A DNA stretch of 64,000 nt from the NCBI GenBank assembly GCA_019636555.1, contig JAHBXH010000001.1:1488001-1552000 (forward strand). Reading direction: 5' to 3'. Positions 16,219 through 25,496 of this stretch are shown piece by piece. How positions within the stretch are numbered: the first letter of the stretch is position 1; each line of letters begins with the position of its first letter. The DNA comes from Phycisphaeraceae bacterium (GTDB taxonomy: Bacteria; Planctomycetota; Phycisphaerae; Phycisphaerales; UBA1924). Below the pieces are notes generated by a model that had not been told where the DNA came from, ran no database searches, and saw only the letters and a program-made list of their open reading frames with translations. Both the position numbers and the translations under genes were made by a program.

Positions 16219-18099
16219 TCAGCGTCCCCCGGCTTTGGGATAGATCTTCAAGTTGGCGCCATGACGCTGGCTCCGATCCGCGGCCTGGGCGATCCGGGCG
16301 ATGAGCGTTTCCGTATCGCCGGTGGGCATTGCCGGAGCGGACCTCTTCGATTCGATGTGCGCTAGTCGGAGGCACTCGCTCCAATGCCGCTTCAGCCGAT
16401 CGGCGTCGCTCCCCGTTTCCCGATCAGTCCGAGCCTGGAGAATTGTCGCGGCACTCTGCGAGTCGGTAGTGGTGAGCAGCGGAAGCAGCGTGTTCAGGTC
16501 TCTCGGGCCGCCTTCGGGCATGGACAAAAGCACGCCCGCCAGTTCCCGCAGCTCCGCGGTCTCAAAGCGTTCCGGCGAAAGCAACTCACCCGATTCGCGA
16601 TCGAGCGTTCCAAGCAACGAAGGATCGCAGAGCGCACACCCAACGAGCGCTTCGATGGTTCGGAGCGAACCCGTCGCCAGACGCGCAAGCGCCGAAGGCG
16701 TTCCGGCGGACTCTGCAGCCGGGGCGGGGGATTGGATCGCTTGTTCCGGCCGCTTCCGAGCGCCTCGAGCGACGGGGATGGCACGCGCGATCGTCTCCTC
16801 ACCGATGTCAGCGAGCCGCGCCAATTCCCGGATGATCATGCGCCGGCGCACGGGTTCGACTTCGCTCAGCCCGAGTTCGGCAAGCCGCGCGACTTCTTCT
16901 TCGACCGCGCGGCTGCGGACTGCGATCCCGCCTCCGGCGACGGTCCTTGCAACCCGCGCGAACCGATAACGCAACACATCCACGCCCGCGCCGATCGCCC
17001 GCCGCAGCAGATCGAGCCCGCCCTCGCGCTTCAGAAGTTCGTCCGGGTCTTTCGCGTCTGTCACCTTCTCGAGCGTCGCGACCACGACATCGAGCGGCTC
17101 GGAAAAGAAGATCTCCGCCGCGCGATCCGCGGCACGCTGCCCCGCCTCATCACCATCAAACAGCAGCACGACGCGATCGCACAAACGGCGCAGGATCACC
17201 GCGTGCTCGCGCGTCAGCGCCGTTCCGAGCGTGGCGATCACGTTTTCGAGTCCCGCCTGATAACACGCGATGGTGTCGGTGTATCCCTCGGTGATGACCG
17301 CGGTTCGCTGTACCTGGATCGCGCGGGACGCCTGCGCCAGTCCGAAGAGCGTCGCGGACTTGTTGAACACCCGGCTCTCCGGGCTGTTGAGATACTTCGG
17401 CTCGTCTTCTTCTTTGATTTTGCGGCCGCCGAACGCGATCGGGCGCCCGATCACGTCCGTGATCGGGAACATCAGGCGATCCCTGAACGTGTCGTACATG
17501 TGCCCGGTTTCGATCTTCGTGCGCAGCAGCCCCGCCTCCGCGAAGGCGCGCGGATCGAGTTGCTTGTTCCTGATTGTGAGCAACAACCCATCGAACCGAT
17601 CAGGGGAAGCGCCGATGCCGAACTTTTCGACCATTTCCGACGAGATGCCGCGCTTCTCGACGACGGCTCGTGCCGCGCGACCGTGCTCGGGGTGGTTGTA
17701 GATCGCCTTGAAGAATTCGGTCGCGACCGCGTTGGCCTCGAAGATCTGCTGCCGAGAAATGCCCTCCTGGCCGCCCTCATTCGTCTCGCGCCGGCGCGGC
17801 TTGAGCTCGATTCCCGCGCGCTGCGCGAGATACTCGAGCGCTTCGCGGAACTCCATCTTGTGGAACTTGCGCACGAAGGTGAACACGTCTCCTCCGGTGC
17901 CGCAGACAAAGCAGTGAAAGATCTGCTTGTGGGGCACCACGGCCATCGACGGATTGTGGTCATCGTGAAACGGGCAGAGCCCGCCGTACTCGCGCCCCTT
18001 GGGCTTGAGCGCCACCACTTCGCCGATGATCCGAACGATGTCGCTCGCGTCGCGGACGCGCTGCTTGTCTCCATCGTCCTGCCAGATCGTGTTCGCCAT
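16219..18099 (-). CDS. dnaG: DNA primase
   Basis: The protein is 626 aa and makes RNA primers at the replication fork. The N-terminal CHC2 zinc finger is visible as Cys42, His45, Cys63 and Cys66 (CPFHDDH ... [10 protein letters not shown]). The Toprim domain has TEGYTD with Glu271 and LLFDGDEAG at 313-320, and the C-terminal region is helical for helicase contact. ATG at 18099 begins [22 protein letters not shown], which matches family N-termini; the open frame continues upstream but runs antisense to other genes and is rejected. It precedes rpoD in the same direction and diverges from acylphosphatase across 84 bases. Confidence 0.95.
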   Translation of the reverse strand: MANTIWQDDGDKQRVRDASDIVRIIGEVVALKPKGREYGGLCPFHDDHNPSMAVVPHKQIFHCFVCGTGGDVFTFVRKFHKMEFREALEYLAQRAGIELKPRRRETNEGGQEGISRQQIFEANAVATEFFKAIYNHPEHGRAARAVVEKRGISSEMVEKFGIGASPDRFDGLLLTIRNKQLDPRAFAEAGLLRTKIETGHMYDTFRDRLMFPITDVIGRPIAFGGRKIKEEDEPKYLNSPESRVFNKSATLFGLAQASRAIQVQRTAVITEGYTDTIACYQAGLENVIATLGTALTREHAVILRRLCDRVVLLFDGDEAGQRAADRAAEIFFSEPLDVVVATLEKVTDAKDPDELLKREGGLDLLRRAIGAGVDVLRYRFARVARTVAGGGIAVRSRAVEEEVARLAELGLSEVEPVRRRMIIRELARLADIGEETIARAIPVARGARKRPEQAIQSPAPAAESAGTPSALARLATGSLRTIEALVGCALCDPSLLGTLDRESGELLSPERFETAELRELAGVLLSMPEGGPRDLNTLLPLLTTTDSQSAATILQARTDRETGSDADRLKRHWSECLRLAHIESKRSAPAMPTGDTETLIARIAQAADRSQRHGANLKIYPKAGGR

Positions 18100-18183
18100 C
18101 GGCGTGCGATTCTTGCACGGTTCCGAACGGGGTGCTTCGGGCCCGGGAAACTCCTTCTGGATGCCGCAAGAATCCTTTCCGCG

Positions 18184-18468
18184 ATGAGCCGGCAAGAGCA
18201 CATTCGATTCCGCGTGACCTATTCCGGCAGGGTGCAAGGAGTGGGGTTCCGCGCCACCTGCCGCTGGATTGCCTCGTCCCATCCGGTCACGGGTTGGGTT
18301 CGAAATGAGCACGACGGGAACGTGACGCTCGAAGCGCAGGGATCGCCCGCGGCGGTCGAAACATTCCTTCAAGATATCGCGGGCCGGCTCGAATCCAACA
18401 TCGCTTCTCAATCGCGCATGAGCCTCGAGGTCGACCCCGCCGAGACCGACTTCGTGATTGCTCGCTAG
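18184..18468 (+). CDS. acyP: Acylphosphatase
   Basis: The protein is 94 aa, the normal length, and hydrolyses carboxyl-phosphate bonds such as acetyl or carbamoyl phosphate. The signature GRVQGVGFRATCRWIA contains the phosphate-binding Arg, and VTGWVRNEHDGNVTLEAQG contains the catalytic Asn. ATG at 18184 gives the standard N-terminus. It is transcribed away from dnaG and followed 36 bases later by a HAD phosphatase, so the two may be co-transcribed. Confidence 0.93.
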   Translation: MSRQEHIRFRVTYSGRVQGVGFRATCRWIASSHPVTGWVRNEHDGNVTLEAQGSPAAVETFLQDIAGRLESNIASQSRMSLEVDPAETDFVIAR

Positions 18469-18504
18469 GCGTACGCTTCCGCTCTTCTTTCCCGAATCTC
18501 CCGC

Positions 18505-19194
18505 ATGCTTTTTCTCTTCGATATTGACGGAACCCTTCTCAGCACAGTCGGTGCGGGTATGCGCGCCATGGAAAGCGCCGGGAAACATCTCTTCGGCGAA
18601 GGCTGCCACGCCGGGGGCGTCTCGTTCGCCGGTCGCCTCGATCCATTGATCATGCGCGACATGCTCGCCAACGCCGGGCTGGCGCCGACGGGCGAACGGC
18701 TCATTGCATTCCGGGCGGAATACGAACGCCGCATGCATGAAACCTTTCGCGCCGGCTCGGTTGGACGTTCCATGCCAGGCGTGAACGAACTTCTCACCCG
18801 CCTCGACTGGGCCGACGGCCTGACGATGGGCCTCTTGACGGGAAACTTCGAGACCACCGGCATGCTCAAAGTCCGTTCCTGCGGCATCGCGACCGAGCGT
18901 TTCACCGTCTCGGCCTGGGGAGACGACTCGCCGCACGATCCTCCCGAGCGGAATCACCTGCCGCCGGTCGCCCTGGATCGCTTCCGCCGCAAAAACGGGA
19001 GGGATCCCAAGCGCGTGGTCATCATCGGCGATACCCCGCACGATGTGGCCTGCGCCAAGACGCACGGACACGTGGCGATCGGCGTCGCGACCGGAAAATT
19101 CAGCCGCGAGGAACTCCTGAGTTGCGGCGCGGATTTCGCGTTCGCCGATCTTTCAGAAACCGAGCGGGTCGCCGATTGCCTCTTGTCGGCGTGA
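18505..19194 (+). CDS. HAD-superfamily hydrolase (phosphoglycolate phosphatase-like)
   Basis: The protein is 229 aa. Motif I is FDIDGTLL (nucleophile and acid Asp). The cap region follows, motif II is LLTGN, a Lys/Arg region follows, and motif IV is VVIIGDTPHDVACAKTHG. It is therefore a phosphatase of the Gph/PGP type acting on a small phosphorylated metabolite, and the exact substrate cannot be told from sequence. ATG at 18505 begins MLFLFDIDGT. It probably shares a transcript with the acylphosphatase gene. Confidence 0.88.
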   Translation: MLFLFDIDGTLLSTVGAGMRAMESAGKHLFGEGCHAGGVSFAGRLDPLIMRDMLANAGLAPTGERLIAFRAEYERRMHETFRAGSVGRSMPGVNELLTRLDWADGLTMGLLTGNFETTGMLKVRSCGIATERFTVSAWGDDSPHDPPERNHLPPVALDRFRRKNGRDPKRVVIIGDTPHDVACAKTHGHVAIGVATGKFSREELLSCGADFAFADLSETERVADCLLSA

Positions 19195-19329
19195 CTTGGG
19201 GCGGGGCGGTCGACGAAACGACAGGGCTCTTTGAGTTTTTCCGGACGACCGCTAGCATTCGGACGAGTCGGATCCGTTTGTCTTCGTCGGAACGGGCATC
19301 AAAGGCCAGCCCAAGGAGCGGGTGACGAG

Positions 19330-20079
19330 ATGAGTGAAAGCTTTCGGGCCCTCTGCTCGGACTACTACATCAATCAGAAGCTGTCCGTGAAGATGGAATT
19401 GCCGCGCGGGCGCGACACCGTTCTCGATCTGTTCGAGCGCGTCCGCAAACAATTCCCGACGATGTCGGCGTTCCGTCGCTACCGCGAGGAACTGGCACTC
19501 GAATCTCCTCAGAACGAAGGCACGCACCGCTGGATCGCCGTCCGCTCCAACAACATTCGTTCCGGTGTTGTCAATCCGTCCGAATCCGCCGATAGCTACA
19601 GCCTCCACAAGCACATCCTCGATGCCGCTCCGTTCTTCCTGAACATCAGCCCGCTCGACGTCGACTACGTCGAGTTGCTCTACGGCTTCGATCTCGCCGC
19701 CGGCGGCAACCACGACGCCATCGTCTACGAAGCTCTGCTCGCCGGTTCGCCGCTGGCTCAACTGGCCGAATTGCCCGGCGCCGTGCCCGTCGATTGCCAG
19801 CCGCTCCTGGGCCTGCGTCTCGCGGGTAGAGAAGACACCGAGATCTACTTCGAGGTGAAGACCCGTGCCGGAACAAGCACGGGGTTCCGGGATGCCGATG
19901 CGCCGCCCGAACCCATCAGTGTCTATCTCACGCTCAGACGATTCGGATCCATCTCCGAAATCAAGGAACTCACCGAGATCCTCGGCTCTTTGAGCCAGCT
20001 GGGCGAAGAACTCGTCGAATCACGCGTCGTTCCGACTCTGCTCGTGCCGATTCGCGATGCGATCGCATCGGGCAGTTAA
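19330..20079 (+). CDS. Conserved protein of unknown function
   Basis: The protein is 249 aa, soluble and acidic, with no signal peptide or membrane helix. I do not recognise a domain. Visible features are the N-terminal SFRALCSDYYINQKLSVKMELP, then DTVLDLFERVRKQFPTMSAFRRYREELALES, and a C-terminal ISVYLTLRRFGSI followed by a helix. The regular alternation suggests a mixed alpha/beta fold. The start at 19330 is supported by AGGAG upstream. The gene is followed after 22 bases by a small membrane protein gene. The sequence looks like a conserved planctomycete family, but that is an impression I cannot check. Confidence 0.75.
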   Translation: MSESFRALCSDYYINQKLSVKMELPRGRDTVLDLFERVRKQFPTMSAFRRYREELALESPQNEGTHRWIAVRSNNIRSGVVNPSESADSYSLHKHILDAAPFFLNISPLDVDYVELLYGFDLAAGGNHDAIVYEALLAGSPLAQLAELPGAVPVDCQPLLGLRLAGREDTEIYFEVKTRAGTSTGFRDADAPPEPISVYLTLRRFGSISEIKELTEILGSLSQLGEELVESRVVPTLLVPIRDAIASGS

Positions 20080-20101
20080 GCGAGACGGGGGATGTATCGC
20101 C

Positions 20102-20365
20102 TTGGTACTCGCCGCCGCAAATATTGACGTCCTGATCACGGTCGCAATACTGCTCGGTGTCGTGCTCAGCGGATCACTTCTGATCCTCTCGCTCCGGAAA
20201 AAAGTCTTCGCGCAAGCGAAGACCGAAGCCGACGAAGGCTCGCTGATGGAGCAGATGCGGGCGATGGAGAGCCGCGGCGAGCTCTCGAAAGAAGAATTCG
20301 ATCGCGTGCGCCGCAAACTCGTCGAGAAAGCGGCTGCCACCCCGCCAACCGAGAATGACCGATAA
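20102..20365 (+). CDS. Small membrane protein with a SHOCT-like C-terminus
   Basis: The protein is 87 aa from a TTG start at 20102. A G-rich ribosome site (GGGGGA) lies about ten bases upstream. The frame is also open from an ATG at 20057, but that lies inside the previous gene. One membrane helix (DVLITVAILLGVVLSGSLLIL) is followed by a charged cytoplasmic tail, LMEQMRAMESRGELSKEEFDRVRRKL. This tail resembles the SHOCT-type oligomerisation motif, in which a GEL/GEIS turn joins two helices. The function is unknown. Confidence 0.65.
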   Translation: MVLAAANIDVLITVAILLGVVLSGSLLILSLRKKVFAQAKTEADEGSLMEQMRAMESRGELSKEEFDRVRRKLVEKAAATPPTENDR

Positions 20366-20396
20366 ACAACGCACGCGTGACTTCAGGAAACGCAAT

Positions 20397-20405
20397 TGTG
20401 GATAA
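20397..20405 (-). promoter_or_regulatory. Perfect DnaA box upstream of clpX
   Basis: TTATCCACA on the minus strand is an exact match to the consensus DnaA-binding nonamer. It lies in the 219-base region before clpX. A single box suggests a regulatory site or chance, not an origin. Confidence 0.5.
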
Positions 20406-20584
20406 GTTGTCGCTGGCGATCCGGCCGCACGTCGCGCTGTCAAAAACTTGCCGGTTATTCGGGCGCGTACGCGTTTCGTTCATGCACTTGGCCCAACTTG
20501 GTCAGGAACCAAGGCGACTTGGCCGATAGACTCCCGATTCAGGCGGGCGTGCGCTCGGTTTGATGTTCGGACGAGAGTGACTCT

Positions 20585-21904
20585 ATGGCCAAAGGCAAAA
20601 ACGACGATCCCAACACGCCGCCGGGTGCTCCCGGACGTGACGACTCAAACTTCCGCGGCCGCAAGGTGACGACCTGCTCGTTCTGCGGCAAGACCAGCCG
20701 CGACGTCGGCCCGATGGTCGAAGGTCCGAGCGAGGTCTACATCTGCTCGCACTGCACCGAGCTCTGCCAGAACATTTTTCGCCAGGAGCGCCGGCGCGTC
20801 AGTACCGTGACGACCGCGCTTCGTGAAGTTCCCGCGCCGCGCGAAATCAAGGACTATCTCGATCAGTACGTGATCGGGCAGGACCAGGGCAAGAAGGCCC
20901 TCTCGGTCGCGGTGCACAATCACTACAAACGCCTGCTCCACATCGAGAGCGCCGAGGCGGGCTCGGTCGAACTCGACAAGAGCAACATCCTGATGATCGG
21001 GCCGACTGGCTCGGGCAAGACGCTGCTCGCCAAGACGCTCGCGCGCATGCTCAAGGTCCCGTTCGCGATCGGCGACGCGACCACGCTGACAGAAGCGGGC
21101 TACGTCGGCGAAGATGTCGAGAACCTGCTCCTGAAGCTCCTGCAGGCCGCCGACTTCGACCTTGAGGCGGCCCAGCGCGGCATCATTTACATCGACGAGA
21201 TCGACAAGATCGGCAAGACGTCCAACAACGTCAGCATCACGCGCGACGTCTCGGGCGAGGGTGTGCAGCAGAGCCTGCTCAAGATGCTCGAAGGCACCAC
21301 CAGCAACGTTCCCCCGCAGGGTGGACGCAAGCACCCCGAGCAGCAGTACATCCAGATGGACACGACCAACGTGCTCTTCATCTGCGGCGGCACGTTCGTG
21401 GGCCTCGAAGAGATCATCCGTCGGCGCCTCGGCAAGACCCGCATCGGTTTCAACATCGATCAGGATCGCGCCCGGGGCGAAGAGTCCGCGGCTCGCGTCC
21501 TCTCGCAGGTGACCGCCGACGACATGATCGAGTTCGGCATGATCCCCGAATTCGTCGGGCGGTTGCCGGTGCTCGCGCCGCTGATGCCGCTCTCGGTCGA
21601 TGCGCTCGTGAACATCCTCACGCAGCCCAAGAACGCCATCGTGCGCCAGTATCAGCACCTCTTCGGGCTCGAGGGCGCCAAGCTCACGTTCACCGACGGT
21701 GCGCTGCGGGCTCTCGCGGAGAAAGCCGTGAAGCGCGATACCGGAGCCCGCGCGCTCCGCGCCGTCATGGAAGAACTGATGATCGACCTGATGTATCAGC
21801 TGCCGGACATGGACAACACCGGTGCGGAATACATCATCGATGAGAAGACCGTGACCTCCAAGCGCAATCTCTCGGAACTTCGCCGGCTCAAGGAATCGGC
21901 GTAA
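20585..21904 (+). CDS. clpX: ATP-dependent Clp protease, unfoldase subunit ClpX
   Basis: The protein is 439 aa. The N-terminal zinc-binding domain has four Cys (31, 34, 54, 57) in CSFCGK and CSHCTELC. The AAA+ core has Walker A GPTGSGKT (139-146), Walker B IIYIDEID (200-207), the pore loop GYVGED, the sensor and box motifs ([11 protein letters not shown]), and a C-terminal small domain with [11 protein letters not shown]. ClpX recognises and unfolds substrates for ClpP in the cytoplasm. clpP is not next to it. ATG at 20585 follows GTGACTCT with a weak ribosome site. The preceding region has a perfect DnaA box, and a strong terminator follows. Confidence 0.97.
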   Translation: MAKGKNDDPNTPPGAPGRDDSNFRGRKVTTCSFCGKTSRDVGPMVEGPSEVYICSHCTELCQNIFRQERRRVSTVTTALREVPAPREIKDYLDQYVIGQDQGKKALSVAVHNHYKRLLHIESAEAGSVELDKSNILMIGPTGSGKTLLAKTLARMLKVPFAIGDATTLTEAGYVGEDVENLLLKLLQAADFDLEAAQRGIIYIDEIDKIGKTSNNVSITRDVSGEGVQQSLLKMLEGTTSNVPPQGGRKHPEQQYIQMDTTNVLFICGGTFVGLEEIIRRRLGKTRIGFNIDQDRARGEESAARVLSQVTADDMIEFGMIPEFVGRLPVLAPLMPLSVDALVNILTQPKNAIVRQYQHLFGLEGAKLTFTDGALRALAEKAVKRDTGARALRAVMEELMIDLMYQLPDMDNTGAEYIIDEKTVTSKRNLSELRRLKESA

Positions 21905-21934
21905 GCGAACCCGGCTTCGGGAGTTCATACGAAA

Positions 21935-21961
21935 CTCCGCGCGTGGGGCGCGGAGGTTTTT
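21935..21961 (+). terminator. Rho-independent terminator after clpX
   Basis: A perfect 8-bp stem, CTCCGCGC with GCGCGGAG, has a five-base loop and is followed by GTTTTTG. It starts 31 bases after the clpX stop. Confidence 0.88.
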
Positions 21962-21988
21962 GTGTGACGCGGCTTCGATCCGGCGAGC

Positions 21989-23533
21989 CTAATTCAACTC
22001 AACGCAAACCCACCCAACATCCTGTTCGCGCGTGCCCGGCGGAGCCGTGAGCAGATGCAGGCGGATATCGCCATCTCCCAATCGGCGGACGCTCTTGGGT
22101 TCGGCGGTCATCAGGTGGCAGATCGCACCAGCGGAACGCAGTTTCGGATGAGCCAGCCCGATGAGTGTGGAGTGGGCCTGGGCCCACGCGCTCGCGGTCG
22201 TCAGGGCTCCCAGCGCCCACCCGGGGTCTTCGGTTGCACGTGCGATCAGATGGAGGCGGCCCTGCGGATCAATCGCAAGTTCCACGTCGGGCGCATACGG
22301 GCAGCGTGAAGCAATCGATTCGAGATTCGTCAGGTGGCGAGCCAATCCGGTTGTGCCCGTATTTGCCGCGGGCGGGCGAACGCTGTTCTCGGCAACGACC
22401 TTTGTTTCCACCGCCGCGGCAGTCGGCTGCGCTCGAGAAACCGGTGGGGCAATCACGGCGGGTTCGATCAGCGCCGTCTCCGCGTGACTCGATACCGGTG
22501 ACTCGTCGAACCGATCGGATTCAACGAGGAGTTCCTCGTCGTCATACATCTCGGGAGCGTCGAGAGCGGGCTCGCGTTCGAGTTGTTGTTCGGTTGGCGC
22601 CGGCCCGCCTTTGAGCAGCGCGATCAGGTCTGCGTGCCCGGCATTCGGCCTGCCGCGATAGACATTCACCGAAGATCCAGGTGTGATCTTCGCGCTGCAC
22701 GCCTCGCTTGTCACCCGCGATTGCAGGAACTTCTCAGCCGCGCGGGAAAGCTTCGCCGCGGCTTCTTCCGATCGCTCCGCAACCGAGCCCATCACCGCGA
22801 CATGCAGGTGCGGAGTCGCCTCCCCGGGTTCGAGGGTCTTGATCACCCGATAACAGCCGACGACCGCCGCCTCGTCGGCGCCCGTGAGCACGGTCACGCG
22901 ATCGACGGCATGAATGCTCGAAGCGATGTCGGCGGGCGTCGCCCGATCCGCGCTCTCATCGAGGCGCACGATCCAGCGCCCCGTCCGCTCGGAGACGTAG
23001 TGCACCGCGTCGGCGATGCTCGGCATCGGCCCGCTGCGGGGGGGCACTTCGCTCGGCGGCAGTGTCAGATCGATCGACGCTTCGCCGCCGCTCATCCGCA
23101 CGAGGCCAACCGGGCAGCCGGTTTTCTGCGCGACGTGCTTGGCGTATTGGAGCACCCAAGCCGAACCCAGGACGGGCAGGTGTCCGACCAGCAGCAGTTC
23201 GATTTCGGGCGACTGTTTCGAAGAGATGCCGCGGGCCGGAGCGGCGCTCGCTTGCGGCTTTGCTTCCTGAAAAAACGGCTCCTTGGCGATCGGCGCGGCC
23301 GGCTTCACAAGTCCGCCCGGGCCGATCCTTGCGACCGTCGGTCCGTCGTTCAAAAACAGGTCCGCGAGCACGTCCGCATCCTCAAACGGATAGCCGAGCT
23401 CGATTCTTCCCTGCGCGACAGGCCCGCCCTCGTCCGATGTTCCGGGTGCCGACGGATCATCGCGCATCGCGGCACGAAACGCAATCGCGTCCGCCAAATC
23501 AGGCCCCGGGTTCACGTGGTCCTTTCCGTCCAC
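21989..23533 (-). CDS. Unknown protein co-transcribed with the ParA-CBM48 gene
   Basis: The protein is 514 aa from a GTG start at 23533 with AGGA six bases upstream. I do not recognise it. A segment at about residues 108-165 (ELLLVGHLPVLGSAWVLQYAKHVAQKTGCPVGLVRMSGGEASIDL) has the order of a MinD/ParA-type nucleotide-binding fold, but no Walker A lysine loop. VYRGRPNAGHADLIALLKGG and a disordered Pro/Ala linker follow. The C-terminal quarter (YAPDVELAIDPQGRLHLIARA ... WALGALTTASAWAQAHSTLI) looks like a separate folded domain. It starts 13 bases after the stop of the ParA fusion, so the two products probably work together. Confidence 0.75.
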   Translation of the reverse strand: MDGKDHVNPGPDLADAIAFRAAMRDDPSAPGTSDEGGPVAQGRIELGYPFEDADVLADLFLNDGPTVARIGPGGLVKPAAPIAKEPFFQEAKPQASAAPARGISSKQSPEIELLLVGHLPVLGSAWVLQYAKHVAQKTGCPVGLVRMSGGEASIDLTLPPSEVPPRSGPMPSIADAVHYVSERTGRWIVRLDESADRATPADIASSIHAVDRVTVLTGADEAAVVGCYRVIKTLEPGEATPHLHVAVMGSVAERSEEAAAKLSRAAEKFLQSRVTSEACSAKITPGSSVNVYRGRPNAGHADLIALLKGGPAPTEQQLEREPALDAPEMYDDEELLVESDRFDESPVSSHAETALIEPAVIAPPVSRAQPTAAAVETKVVAENSVRPPAANTGTTGLARHLTNLESIASRCPYAPDVELAIDPQGRLHLIARATEDPGWALGALTTASAWAQAHSTLIGLAHPKLRSAGAICHLMTAEPKSVRRLGDGDIRLHLLTAPPGTREQDVGWVCVELN

Positions 23534-23546
23534 TCGGATTCCTCTC

Positions 23547-25253
23547 TCAGGCAGCGCCCTGGCGCTCGAGAATCATGTCCATGCGCGCAGCCGTATTGCT
23601 CAGCACCGTGACGACGCTGTTCAACTCACCGAAGGGGTTCAGTTCCGCGTTCGAATTGTGCGGATCGGCGGTCCAGTTTCCGTCAACCACGAGCCGGTAT
23701 TGATAGCTTCCGGCCTCGATCGGCACGCACAGCTCCAAGATGCCGAGATCCTCATTGAGACGCATGACGTGCGAATTCTCCGACCAGTTGTTGAACGACC
23801 CGGCGATCGCCACGCGCTGGCCGAGCGTTTGCGGCTGGACGAACAGCACTCCCTGCGGCGTGACGCGAACGCCAAGCAACCGTCGATCGGGATCGGCGGC
23901 GCGATGTAGCTTGATTTCGGGAACCGGCGGTTCGAACCGCAAGGGCGTTGTCGAAATGTGCTCTTCTGGTTTCTCGCCGGTCACCCGCCGCAGCAGACGC
24001 TGAGCACGGTGCACCAATTCCGCCGCTCGGCTCGTCGGCCTCGGCTGTTCTTCCGATCCTGACAACTGGCCCGCCGCGGACGTCGCGAATGGTGTGTAGA
24101 CGCTCGGGGCTTCGGTTGCCGATGCCGCGGGCGGCGGAGGCAGGGGAGCCGCGGTCGGGAAGTGGACCGTCGGAGATGCCGCCGCGAGCGGAACGATGTC
24201 CGTCGGCGGAGTATCTCGCTCTTGCGCGAGAGGTGTGGGGCTGGTCGCCTGCTGCAAGAGGGCCGCGCGAAGATCCGCACCCGCGGTCGCCGCGCCGCCA
24301 GAAGTTGCCATCGGCCCGCGAAGACCAACCGGTTGCTCCGCAGCGGATTTGGTCGCTCCGACCGGCGTTTCGCCAGGCACAAACTCGCTGGGGATCGGCG
24401 TGGTCACTTCGGGCTTGAGTTCGATCGGCGTCCGATTCGACCACGCCGGGTCGGGGCCGTTGAACCCGGAGAGTTTCAGGTTGAGCCGAGAGGCCACCCA
24501 GCGAGCCAGATCGAGGTAGTCTTTCGTGCCCGGCGAATCCGGCGCATGCTCGATCGCCGGCTGACCGAAACTCGCCGCCTCGCGGAGCTTGGGATCCCGC
24601 CGGATGACGATGGGGGAGAGCTGATGTCCGAATCGACGCTGCAATTCACCCAGCAGATCGTGCGAAACGGTGCTGCTCTCATCGTGCAGCGTCGGAACGA
24701 ATGCGATGGGAATCTCAACGCCAAGCCGCTTGGCGAGCGTCTTGATCGTTGTGAGTTGGCGTGTTGCACCCTGGAGCGCAAAGAACCCGGTCTCGACCGG
24801 GATCAGAACAGTGTTGGCTGCGGCAATGGCGTTAAACGTCAGCAGGCCGATCGCGGGCGAGCAATCGACCAAGGCGACGTCGTACTCGGTCTTGAGTCGG
24901 TCGAGCACCTGCGCGAGCCGCCTCTCCTTATCCGGCTTGTCGGCGAGTCCACCACGGGCCGCTTCGAGCCCCGCGAGCTTCATGCGGCTGGGCGCAAGGT
25001 CGAGATTTCTACCGACACGCCAGAGCAGGCGCGTGGTGTCGATGGGCCGGTTGTTGGGCATGACCAGAACATCGCTAATGTCAAGATCGATACGGGTTTC
25101 GGGAATGCCCAGACCGACGGCGCAGTGCGACTGCGGGTCCAGGTCAACCAGAAGAGACCTCAATCCCCCGCGCGCCATCGCCGCGGCGAGGTTGATCGCG
25201 GTCGTGGTCTTTCCGCATCCACCCTTTTGATTAATAACCGTGATGATCCGCAC
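23547..25253 (-). CDS. ParA-family ATPase fused to a CBM48-like domain
   Basis: The protein is 568 aa. Residues 1-250 are a ParA/Soj ATPase: deviant Walker A KGGCGKTTT (10-18), LLVDLDPQ, DVALVDCSPAIGLLTFNAI and the switch region. Such proteins position DNA or other cargo. A Pro/Ala/Thr-rich linker of about 150 residues follows. The last roughly 85 residues form an early-set/AMPK-type glycogen-binding domain: AIAGSFNNWSENSHVM, LPIEAG-like VPIEAGSYQYRLVVDG, NWTADP and NPFGELNSVVTV. The GTG start at 25253 has AAGGAG six bases upstream; the frame upstream is not needed. I know of no standard ParA with this C-terminus. It probably heads an operon with the gene at 21989. Confidence 0.88.
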   Translation of the reverse strand: MRIITVINQKGGCGKTTTAINLAAAMARGGLRSLLVDLDPQSHCAVGLGIPETRIDLDISDVLVMPNNRPIDTTRLLWRVGRNLDLAPSRMKLAGLEAARGGLADKPDKERRLAQVLDRLKTEYDVALVDCSPAIGLLTFNAIAAANTVLIPVETGFFALQGATRQLTTIKTLAKRLGVEIPIAFVPTLHDESSTVSHDLLGELQRRFGHQLSPIVIRRDPKLREAASFGQPAIEHAPDSPGTKDYLDLARWVASRLNLKLSGFNGPDPAWSNRTPIELKPEVTTPIPSEFVPGETPVGATKSAAEQPVGLRGPMATSGGAATAGADLRAALLQQATSPTPLAQERDTPPTDIVPLAAASPTVHFPTAAPLPPPPAASATEAPSVYTPFATSAAGQLSGSEEQPRPTSRAAELVHRAQRLLRRVTGEKPEEHISTTPLRFEPPVPEIKLHRAADPDRRLLGVRVTPQGVLFVQPQTLGQRVAIAGSFNNWSENSHVMRLNEDLGILELCVPIEAGSYQYRLVVDGNWTADPHNSNAELNPFGELNSVVTVLSNTAARMDMILERQGAA

Positions 25254-25496
25254 GCGCCACTCCTTGGCCTCGGCGAACCGGACCCCATGAAAGAAAGGGC
25301 ACCCGGATTCTGAGCGGAAGATCCCGCCCCCAGCGTCCAGCAACACCGCCGATCGTGTGAGCGCGGATCACTCCGTTGCGGGGAGTATCGGATGCATTCC
25401 TGCCCGGCCTTGAAAGTGCCGCCGAACGGTGCCGCCGAACGGTGCCGATGGACAGTCGTTCGATCGTCGCCTTGCGATTCGCGCCGGGCTTGGGTC

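Noticed and set aside
18100..19071. Long N-terminal extension of the dnaG reading frame (about 324 codons)
   Set aside because: It is antisense to the well-supported acylphosphatase and HAD phosphatase genes; the primase family begins at the ATG at 18099.
23920..23945. tRNA-like T-arm motif (GGTTCGAACC)
   Set aside because: It lies within the ParA-CBM48 coding region, and no acceptor stem or anticodon arm can be folded around it.
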